From: Opitutales bacterium
Lineage (GTDB): Bacteria > Verrucomicrobiota > Verrucomicrobiia > Opitutales > JAFGAQ01
DNA: 34,026 bases
Direction: 5' to 3'
Assembly: GCA_016933595.1 (NCBI GenBank)
Contig: JAFGAQ010000217.1
Span: forward strand, 1-34,026
Positions 26,746 through 34,026 of this stretch are shown one piece after another. Each line of letters starts with the position of its first letter. The stretch's first letter is position 1. Below the pieces are notes generated by a model. It was not told the DNA's origin and searched no databases. It saw only the letters and a list, made by a program, of their open reading frames with translations. Position numbers and translations under genes: made by a program.

Positions 26746-28716
26746 ATGGAGGCTATTGATCTTGACAATGTATCCGACCACAGGGGGCCGTCGGAAGAGG
26801 GGGAATCCGCATCTGGAGAATCTGGAGCGTGGGCGATCGGCGATGCTGAGGAACTCTACGGGATTCCGCGTTGGGGGCAGGGGTTTTTCTCCGTCAGCGA
26901 CGATGGGTTTTTGAACGTGCATCCCGCCGGGGATCAACGGAGCCTCAAGGTGATGGACCTGATAAAAGGGGTGCGTGGGCCGGTGCTCATCCGGTTTCAT
27001 GACATTCTGAGGCATCAGGCGGAGCGCCTTCAGCGGGCATTTGCCATGGCGATTCAGGAGGAGGACTACAAGGCGAAGTATGTCGGGGTTTTTCCTCTGA
27101 AGGTGAATCCATACAGAGAGGTTCTTGAGACGCTTTTCACGGATTGGGAGAATGATTACCATCCACTGGGTTTTGAGGTGGGTAGTAAGCCGGAATTGCT
27201 GATTGCACTGGGTTTGCACCGGGGAACGAAACGGTTCATCTTGTGCAACGGATTCAAGGACAAGGGATACGTGGACCTTGCGCTTCAGGCGAAGCGAATG
27301 GGTAAACCAGTATTCATCATTATTGAGCGCTTCTCCGAAATCGAAATCGTGCTCAAGCAATGTAAGCTGCATGGCGTTACCCCGAATCTGGGTATCCGGG
27401 TAAAGCTTTACAGCTACGGAGATGGAAAATGGGCCTCTTCTTCCGGCGAAAACTCCAAGTTCGGACTCAATACCATGGAGGTGGTCCGGATGTGTGAGTA
27501 TCTCAGAGCCAATGGATTACAGGACAGTTTGCGACTCCTGCACTTTCATGTCGGCAGCCAGATTCCCGATATTCGTACCATCAAGGGCGCTCTGGTGGAG
27601 GCTTCACAGTTTTATTGCCAGTTGCGTTTGATGGGTTTCCCAATGGGATACCTGGATGTCGGAGGTGGGCTCGCGATCGACTACGACGGCACCCGTACTC
27701 TCGCCGACAGTTCGATGAACTACACGATGGAGCAGTATGCCCGTGACGTGGTGTTCAACATCAAGGAAGTGTGTGAGATGCACAAGGTGGAAGAGCCGAA
27801 TATCATCTCCGAGAGTGGTCGGGCAATTGCGGGGCCCCATTCGATTTTGGTTTTTGAGACCCTTTCCAAAATTTCCAAGTCGGTCGACGTCATGGGTCAT
27901 TTTTCGACTCGATCGGCGCCCAAGATTATCCGGGACCTTCAGGATATCCTGAACAATCCATACAAATACAACCGGTTGGAGCGCCTCTACGATGCCCGCC
28001 AGAAGAAAGAAGAGGCGTTCGCGCTTTTCAACCTGGGTTACATGGATTTGGAGACCCGGGCGGCTGTGGAGTCCCTGTTTTGGCGCATTTGCCAAGAGAT
28101 CCACGGAACCTTGGATGAGAGCAGGTTTACTCCGGAGGAACTCTGGACTCTCGACAGAACCTTGTCGGAACAGTTTGTTTGCAACTTTTCGGTCTTTCAG
28201 TCTCTCCCGGATCATTGGGCGCTGAACCAGCGTTTTCCAATCGTCCCCTTGCATCGCTTGAACGAGAAACCCACGGTGAATGCGCGGATCGTCGACATTA
28301 CCTGCGATAGCGACGGGGAGATCAGCGACTATCTGGGAGAAGAAGCGCAGAATCAGACCCTATTGCTTCACACGCTTAACGATAAGCCATACATGGTGGC
28401 GGTTGCTATGACGGGCGCGTACCAGGATGTCCTCAATAGTTCGCACAATCTTTTCGACCGCACCTCCGAGATTCAGGTCTGGTTGAACCCTGACGGAGAC
28501 CCGGGAAATGGTTACAAGATCGTGCGCAATACCCAGCCTGCAGCGATTGGAGATGTCTTGAGGACCATCCAATACAACCGCGATGATCTCCTCTCCTGTA
28601 TGCGCGAATCAGCCCGTAAGCATGGAGAAGTATGCGACTCGGAAGTCGTGGACTCATTCATCCGGGAATACGAGCGGCAGATGAACGCATCCACCTATCT
28701 CGATCCCTCGGATTGA
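26746..28716 (+). CDS. speA: Biosynthetic arginine decarboxylase (PLP fold III)
   Basis: KYVGVFPLKVNPYREVLETL, LGFEVGSKPELLIAL, SSGENSKFGLNTMEVVRMCEYL, LLHFHVGSQIPDIRTIKGAL, YLDVGGGLAIDYDGT, NIISESGRAIAGPHSILVFE. ATG at 26746 within ORF 26728-28716. Confidence 0.94.
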   Translation: MEAIDLDNVSDHRGPSEEGESASGESGAWAIGDAEELYGIPRWGQGFFSVSDDGFLNVHPAGDQRSLKVMDLIKGVRGPVLIRFHDILRHQAERLQRAFAMAIQEEDYKAKYVGVFPLKVNPYREVLETLFTDWENDYHPLGFEVGSKPELLIALGLHRGTKRFILCNGFKDKGYVDLALQAKRMGKPVFIIIERFSEIEIVLKQCKLHGVTPNLGIRVKLYSYGDGKWASSSGENSKFGLNTMEVVRMCEYLRANGLQDSLRLLHFHVGSQIPDIRTIKGALVEASQFYCQLRLMGFPMGYLDVGGGLAIDYDGTRTLADSSMNYTMEQYARDVVFNIKEVCEMHKVEEPNIISESGRAIAGPHSILVFETLSKISKSVDVMGHFSTRSAPKIIRDLQDILNNPYKYNRLERLYDARQKKEEAFALFNLGYMDLETRAAVESLFWRICQEIHGTLDESRFTPEELWTLDRTLSEQFVCNFSVFQSLPDHWALNQRFPIVPLHRLNEKPTVNARIVDITCDSDGEISDYLGEEAQNQTLLLHTLNDKPYMVAVAMTGAYQDVLNSSHNLFDRTSEIQVWLNPDGDPGNGYKIVRNTQPAAIGDVLRTIQYNRDDLLSCMRESARKHGEVCDSEVVDSFIREYERQMNASTYLDPSD

Positions 28717-28746
28717 TCTGCCGGCTTGATGCCGGGTGGGGGCATA

Positions 28747-29844
28747 TCAGTCGACGATTCCGCCACTGCTCAGGAAGATTCCCTTGAGGTTCATTTCGAG
28801 CTTCTTGGGATTCGGAGATGCCATCATCGCCTCGGCTTTGGTGATTGTGCCGGCATGCACGAGTCTCAAAAGGTCCTTGTTGAACGATGTCGTGTGCACG
28901 CTTTCGGAAGACTCAATGAGTTTCGGGATCTTGTCGAATTCACCGGCCTCGATGATTTGACGACCCAAAGCATCGATCATGAAGAACTCCATGACCGGAA
29001 CACGTCCACCATCGACGGCAGGAACCAGTTTCTGAGTGATGGTTGCCCTCAAGCTTGCAGCAACCTGAGGTTGCATCGAATCCCGTGCATTGATCGGAAA
29101 AAACTCGAACAAACGCTGGATGGCTTGTTGGGCCGAAGATGCGTGGAGCGTCCCGAAAACCAAATGCCCGGTTTCTGCCGCCCTTAGAGCGGTTTCGAAG
29201 GTGTCGCCGTCACGCATTTCCCCCACCAGGATGACGTCGGGGTCTTCACGCATGGCGGCTTTCATTCCCATCTGGAAACTGGGTACATCGATCCCGACCT
29301 CGCGCTGATTGATCAAGGAGCGTTTGTCCTTGTAGGTGTATTCGATCGGGTCCTCCAGGGTGACGATGTGTTTGTCCTGCCGCGTGTTGATGTAGTCGAT
29401 CATCGCAGCCAGCGTCGTGCTCTTCCCTGAACCGGTGGCGCCGCAGAGCAGGGCAATTCCGTTGCTCATCTCGCAGATGCTGGTGAATCCCCCGGCAATC
29501 AGATTGATATCGTCAAAGGTTGGAATCTTATCCTTTACGTGTCGTAGTACCATACCCGGGGTGCCCCTTTGAAAAAAAACGTTGCAGCGGAAACGTCCGG
29601 CCCCGTCGACGACAACCGAAAAGTCCGACTGAAACTGGGTTTCCCAGTTATTGCGGAATTGCGGCGGAATAATCGAAGAAATGACGGTGGAAAGATCTTC
29701 CGGAGAAAACGGTGAGGTCTCCACGTCCTTTAGGTGCCCGTCGATGCGGAAAACCGGATTCTTTTTGGACTTGAGGTGAAGGTCGCTTGCTTTGTGCTGT
29801 ACAGCGAGTTTGAGGAGGGCTTGGAATTTTTCGATGGACGTCAT
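28747..29844 (-). CDS. pilT: PilT-family type IV pilus retraction ATPase
   Basis: ASDLHLKSKKNPVFRIDG, ALLCGATGSGKSTTLAAMIDYIN, HIVTLEDPIEYTYKDKRSLINQREVG, AAMREDPDVILVGEMRDGDTFETALRAAETGHLVFGTLHASSA. Confidence 0.92.
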   Translation of the reverse strand: MTSIEKFQALLKLAVQHKASDLHLKSKKNPVFRIDGHLKDVETSPFSPEDLSTVISSIIPPQFRNNWETQFQSDFSVVVDGAGRFRCNVFFQRGTPGMVLRHVKDKIPTFDDINLIAGGFTSICEMSNGIALLCGATGSGKSTTLAAMIDYINTRQDKHIVTLEDPIEYTYKDKRSLINQREVGIDVPSFQMGMKAAMREDPDVILVGEMRDGDTFETALRAAETGHLVFGTLHASSAQQAIQRLFEFFPINARDSMQPQVAASLRATITQKLVPAVDGGRVPVMEFFMIDALGRQIIEAGEFDKIPKLIESSESVHTTSFNKDLLRLVHAGTITKAEAMMASPNPKKLEMNLKGIFLSSGGIVD

Positions 29845-29913
29845 GATCGAATTGGGATTAGGGTCACATTTCGAGGTAGTTCGATTTAGCGACGCATTAT
29901 TGAGGTAATTCAG

Positions 29914-30819
29914 ATGGATTCAAAACAATTCTACGGAGTGCATACGGCTTTGGTCACACCGTTCTCGGACGGCAAAGTGAACTACGCCGTGCTTGAACGT
30001 CTGGTCAGCCGGCAAATTGAAGAGGGTGTGGATGGCTTGGTTTCGGTGGGCACCACCGGTGAGTCTCCTACCTTGGACTTTGAAGAACACATTGAAGTGA
30101 TTCGACAGACGGTTCAGTTTGTGAACGGGAGGGTTCCGGTCATTGCAGGCACGGGTTCAAACTCGACCGACGAGGCCATTGAGTTGACGGAGCGGGCGGA
30201 AAAAGCCGGGGCGGACGCTTTCTTGTTGGTGGCGCCTTATTACAACAAACCGAGTCAGCAGGGGTTGTTTGAGCACTTTTCGAAGATTGCGGAGACCACT
30301 TCAAAGCCGATTATTCTCTATTCCATTCCGGGGCGCTGCGGTGTTGAGATCGGTTTGGATACGGTCTGCCGGTTACACGAAAAATACCCGCACATTTGTG
30401 TGCTTAAAGAGTCGGGAGCATCCTGCGATCGCGTGAGCGATCTTGTATGCCGTTTGGGTAACGATTTTGTGGTCTTGAGTGGGGAGGATAATCTCATTTT
30501 GCCCTACATGTCGGTCGGGGCAAAAGGAGTGATTTGCACCACTTCAAATGTGCTGCCCCGTGAGATGGTGAAGATGGTTACACTGGCGTTGAACAACGAT
30601 TTTGCCGCAGCGCGTGCGATCCATCAGCAGTATTTTCCGATATTCAAAGCACTGTTTATCGAGCCTAATCCGGTTCCGGCAAAGTATGCGCTTCATAAGA
30701 TGAAGGTGATCCCGTCACCCGAAGTCAGAGCTCCATTGTGCGGCATGACATCCGAGAATCAGAAAATGATGGATCGGGTGCTGGAATCGATGGGTTTGAT
30801 CGGAAAGAAGGGTGCCTGA
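29914..30819 (+). CDS. dapA: 4-hydroxy-tetrahydrodipicolinate synthase
   Basis: GVHTALVTPFSDGKVNYAVLERLVSRQIEEGVDGLVSVGTTGESPTLDFEEH, VIAGTGSNSTDEAIELTERAEKAGADAFLLVAPYYNKPSQQGLFEHF, CVLKESGAS (Schiff-base Lys), LSGEDNLILPYMSVGAKGVIC. Confidence 0.95.
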   Translation: MDSKQFYGVHTALVTPFSDGKVNYAVLERLVSRQIEEGVDGLVSVGTTGESPTLDFEEHIEVIRQTVQFVNGRVPVIAGTGSNSTDEAIELTERAEKAGADAFLLVAPYYNKPSQQGLFEHFSKIAETTSKPIILYSIPGRCGVEIGLDTVCRLHEKYPHICVLKESGASCDRVSDLVCRLGNDFVVLSGEDNLILPYMSVGAKGVICTTSNVLPREMVKMVTLALNNDFAAARAIHQQYFPIFKALFIEPNPVPAKYALHKMKVIPSPEVRAPLCGMTSENQKMMDRVLESMGLIGKKGA

Positions 30820-30958
30820 TGGACAGTGCCCTGAACGGGCAATGGATGGGTAACAGGACCGGTCTACCCGATCCAATGGCAAACAGGCATGCTCGCATGC
30901 CCTGCAGTGATGCTTTGTCCTCATTACCGAGTATGAGTTTTGTATATTGAGAGAGCCT

Positions 30959-31516
30959 ATGGAATCGTCATTGTCATCTCAGATGAGCCCGGGATTATTG
31001 ATCGCGCATCCTTCACTGAAAGATCCCAACTTCGAGAAGAGTGTGATCTTGCTGTCGGCATACAGTCCGGGTGACGGAGCGGTTGGGGTGATCCTGAACC
31101 GTCCGTCCAACCGGACCATTGGGCAATGGACCGATGATTTCGCTTTCACGGCTCTCGAGCGGGTGCCCGTATACCACGGAGGGCCGGTTCAACACGATCA
31201 ACTCATTCTGGCCGCGTTGGATTGGGGTTCTGGTCCGGAAACCTTCCGCTTCCGGTTTGGTTTGAGTATTGAGGAGGCGATGAGGATACTCGATCGCGAT
31301 GAACAAATCGAGGTGAGGGGATTTATGGGTTATGCGGGTTGGACCGGCGGACAGCTTGAGGCAGAAATCCGCCAGCGAGCGTGGGTGGCTTTGTCTGTCA
31401 ACCCATCGGTTCTATCACAATATGAACCGGAAACCATGTGGCAGTCGTGTATCCGTATGCTGAATCCGGGGCCCGTCGGCTTGTTGGATTTTCCGGATGA
31501 TCCAGCGTTGAATTAG
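30959..31516 (+). CDS. YqgE/AlgH family protein
   Basis: MESSLSSQMSPGLLIAHPSLKDPNFEKSVILLSAYSPGDGAVGVILNRPSNRTIGQ..., VYHGGPVQHDQLI, FMGYAGWTGGQLEAEIRQRAWV. ATG at 30959 preferred. Confidence 0.9.
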   Translation: MESSLSSQMSPGLLIAHPSLKDPNFEKSVILLSAYSPGDGAVGVILNRPSNRTIGQWTDDFAFTALERVPVYHGGPVQHDQLILAALDWGSGPETFRFRFGLSIEEAMRILDRDEQIEVRGFMGYAGWTGGQLEAEIRQRAWVALSVNPSVLSQYEPETMWQSCIRMLNPGPVGLLDFPDDPALN

Positions 31517-31561
31517 GCTCGGACTCAGGGAAATCAATTCAATGAATGCTGGTTTCATGCA

Positions 31562-34026
31562 ATGAGCGGGGTTGAATTGAGCCGTGACCTTTTGGTGGAT
31601 CTGGGCGGATGGGATGTCCTCAAGGAGGCCAAGACCCTGCTAGAGAGGGGCTGCGTAAAGGAAGTATTCTGGCAGGATAAGGTGATATCCGGGATCGTTG
31701 AGACGGGTGGAAGGGTGTGGCGACCGCGTCTTGACCTTGCGGCCGCGCCCTTTGCAGAAAACCGTTGTTCGTGTGCCTACGGTCGCAATGGGATGGTGTG
31801 TGCCCATGCGATAGCGGTTTGCCTGCGGGAAATGGAGTCGGCAAAACGAGCGGAGGCGGATTCAGGAGCAGGAGAAGTTGATTCAGGGGTTGAGTCCGGG
31901 GCAATTCCCAAGTCCTTGGTTTTGTCGGAGGGGAAGGGAATTCCCCTGCGGTTTTGCGTGTATTTGCCTCCGAATATGGATCGCCTTCTGACGGGGGGGC
32001 AGGTTACCATCCGTGTGGATGCTCAGTTTGGTAACGGGGAGGCAGTATCGCCCAATAAAGTGGATCGCGGAAAAGCGTATCGAATGGAGCCGCGTCATGC
32101 TGCGTTTGCAGCTTTGTTGGAGGAATGGTGTGGTGGAAGAATGGCTGGAATGCTCCAGATGGACGTGCACCGTATGATCCGGGTGTTCCGTGTGTTGAGA
32201 GATGAACCGGTGTTTTTCTGGATGAGGGATCCTGGTAAGGCGTTGGCATGGCAGAATCATGTGTTGGAGGGAATGCCTCCGTCTTGGTTCGCCGTGGAGT
32301 CGCAGGCTTCGAATCCTCCTGCGAGCCGGGAGGTGGAATCTTCAAAGAATTTGCAGCCCGTGCCGTCCAGCAGTCCTATGTCTGGCGATGATGCTCTGCC
32401 TCGTTGGGAAGTGGAGGGGTCTTTGCATTACCTGTCCGTGCGTTTGGAACAACCGGATCATCCGGAAATGGCATGGATCCGCGCCGAATTGAAACAGCAT
32501 GGATTCGGATGGGATCCGGTAACAGGAAAATGGTGGCTCCGGGATCCACACAAACTGTTGAATTTTCTTGCGATGCATTTGGATGGGCTGATCCGGACTA
32601 AGGGCGCAGCGATTGGCTCGAATTTCAGAAAAGTGTTTGGGAAGGTGCGAATGGCTGGTATTCGCGCATCGATCCACGAACTGGGAGGGAATTATGAGTT
32701 GGAGGCTTCATTGGATGCGGGAGTTTCTGGGGATGTGCTTCGCCGACAGCTGGAGCAGGGCCGGAATTACTGGGTCGATGGCGATCGTGTTGTATTAATC
32801 CCCGATCGTGTGATCCAGGCTCTTTCCGGATTGGGTGCCCAAACCTCGGCGTCATCTGCTGTCAATGGCAGCGTCCGGGCAAAGCTGGACTCCAGAATGT
32901 TGGCTGCCGCGGAACGATGGATTGACGATTCCGGGGCTTCGGTAACCTTTCCCGATACATGGAAGGCGCGGACGGCGGCATTGAGGGATTTGGGAAGACT
33001 GGAAGATGCTCCGATGGGCGGCGAACTTATGGATGTCATGCGCCCATACCAGCGACTTGGCGTGGCGTGGATGTATCACTTGTACCGCCATGGGCTGGGT
33101 GGCTTACTGGCCGATGAAATGGGGTTGGGAAAGACGCTCCAGGCAATCGGATTGATCGATTCGGTGAGGCGCTCCGAGTCCATTCCGGGTTTGGTGATTT
33201 CGCCTGCGGGGTTGGTTGGAAACTGGGCGAGGGAGTTGCGGAGGTTTGCTCCGGGTCTCCGCATTGTCGTCCATCATGGTGGGGCGCGATCCCAGTCTGT
33301 GGAAGGCTTTCAAGGTGCAGATGTTGTCCTCACATCCTACTCAACTTTGGCGCGTGATATTGATTGGATCTCTGAAGGGAGTTTTGGGCTGGTCATTGCA
33401 GATGAAGCCCAGCACATCAAAAACAGGAGGACTTTGCATGCCAGTGCACTGCGTCGATTAAAGTCATCCGGGCGTTTTCTCCTCACTGGTACTCCGATTG
33501 AGAATTCGATCGAGGATGCAGTTGCGCTGTTTGATTTCCTGATGCCGGGCTATGTGGCGAAGCCCGCCGGATCAAGTGTTGAACGGGAACGGGATGTCGG
33601 TCGGCTGAAAGACTTGCTGGCTCCCTACATTCTTCGGAGGACCAAGGACAAGGTAGCGCCTGAACTACCGGACAAAATTGAGCAGGTGGTTTATTGCCCG
33701 CTCAATGAGGAGCAGGCCAGTGCCTATGAATCCATCCGGAGTAAGGGCGAACGTCGCATCAGCGATATGGAGTTGCGGGGAGACGGTGAATCCAGCATCC
33801 GGATGGCGGCATTTACTGAATTGTTGCGGATGCGACAGTTCTGCGCGGATCCAAGGTTGGTGGATCCTTCCTTTGGAGTCTTGGGATCCGCAAAATGGGA
33901 GGCTTTTCGCGAGATCCTTTTCGCCTGTATGGATGATGGTCACCGTATCCTCGTCTTTTCACAGTTTGTATCCATGTTGAGCATTCTCAGAGACGAACTG
34001 GACAAACTGGGTGTGGGATATTGCTA
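31562..34026 (+). CDS. SNF2-family helicase with N-terminal SWIM zinc finger (C-terminus cut by right window edge)
   Basis: Direct translation, absent from the ORF track because it runs off the end: MSGVELSRDLLVDLGGWDVLKEAKTLL...NRCSCAYGRNGMVCAHAIAVC (CxC...CxH SWIM)...MRPYQRLGVAWMYHLYRHGLGGLLADEMGLGKTLQAIGLID...VIADEAQHIKN...LLTGTPIENSIEDAVALFDFLMPG...LAPYILRRTKDKVAPELPDK...ILVFSQFVSMLSIL. Confidence 0.94.
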   Translation, partial: MSGVELSRDLLVDLGGWDVLKEAKTLLERGCVKEVFWQDKVISGIVETGGRVWRPRLDLAAAPFAENRCSCAYGRNGMVCAHAIAVCLREMESAKRAEADSGAGEVDSGVESGAIPKSLVLSEGKGIPLRFCVYLPPNMDRLLTGGQVTIRVDAQFGNGEAVSPNKVDRGKAYRMEPRHAAFAALLEEWCGGRMAGMLQMDVHRMIRVFRVLRDEPVFFWMRDPGKALAWQNHVLEGMPPSWFAVESQASNPPASREVESSKNLQPVPSSSPMSGDDALPRWEVEGSLHYLSVRLEQPDHPEMAWIRAELKQHGFGWDPVTGKWWLRDPHKLLNFLAMHLDGLIRTKGAAIGSNFRKVFGKVRMAGIRASIHELGGNYELEASLDAGVSGDVLRRQLEQGRNYWVDGDRVVLIPDRVIQALSGLGAQTSASSAVNGSVRAKLDSRMLAAAERWIDDSGASVTFPDTWKARTAALRDLGRLEDAPMGGELMDVMRPYQRLGVAWMYHLYRHGLGGLLADEMGLGKTLQAIGLIDSVRRSESIPGLVISPAGLVGNWARELRRFAPGLRIVVHHGGARSQSVEGFQGADVVLTSYSTLARDIDWISEGSFGLVIADEAQHIKNRRTLHASALRRLKSSGRFLLTGTPIENSIEDAVALFDFLMPGYVAKPAGSSVERERDVGRLKDLLAPYILRRTKDKVAPELPDKIEQVVYCPLNEEQASAYESIRSKGERRISDMELRGDGESSIRMAAFTELLRMRQFCADPRLVDPSFGVLGSAKWEAFREILFACMDDGHRILVFSQFVSMLSILRDELDKLGVGYC

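Noticed and set aside
30820-30950. Possible 43-aa ORF (MDSALNGQWMG...) overlapping the dapA stop as TGATG
   Set aside because: Short, no domain signature, region contains small inverted repeats (e.g. GGCATGCTCGCATGCC) and is more likely an untranslated spacer before the yqgE/algH-type gene.
1-34026. CRISPR array, prophage, transposon or defence island
   Set aside because: No regularly spaced direct repeats, transposase/integrase or phage structural genes were seen; nearly all of the window is accounted for by core or envelope genes.

Overview
The window looks like chromosomal DNA from a Verrucomicrobia/Opitutae-type Gram-negative bacterium; that taxon is inferred from gene content and was not searched. 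Most of it is tightly packed core metabolism. Main blocks: (i) a minus-strand GH9 glycanase plus two glycosyltransferases, the first cut by the left edge; (ii) pta and a separate Pta N-terminal regulatory-domain gene; (iii) a 7TM-DISM/HisKA protein with no recognisable ATPase domain; (iv) an aminotransferase and Lrp/AsnC regulator pair, divergent from a TonB-dependent receptor; (v) a DUF3568-like lipoprotein and an orphan Wzm-type permease; (vi) an MGMT-type methyltransferase and a small outer-membrane protein; (vii) rplM-rpsI, then argC-argJ-argB-argF-argG; (viii) a 1458-aa hybrid histidine kinase with a long repeated extracytoplasmic region; (ix) speA, a PilT ATPase, dapA and a YqgE/AlgH protein; (x) a SWIM/SNF2 helicase cut by the right edge. 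I see no CRISPR array, rRNA, convincing tRNA, transposon or prophage. Two real CDSs touching the window edges (1-863 minus, 31562-end plus) are missing from the supplied ORF track; I read them directly from the DNA. The best leads are the ATPase-less HisKA protein, the repeat-sensor hybrid kinase with a degenerate first receiver, the split and reordered Pta, and a 21-bp perfect inverted repeat in the GH9/pta intergenic region. I did not find a clear-cut new defence-type system.
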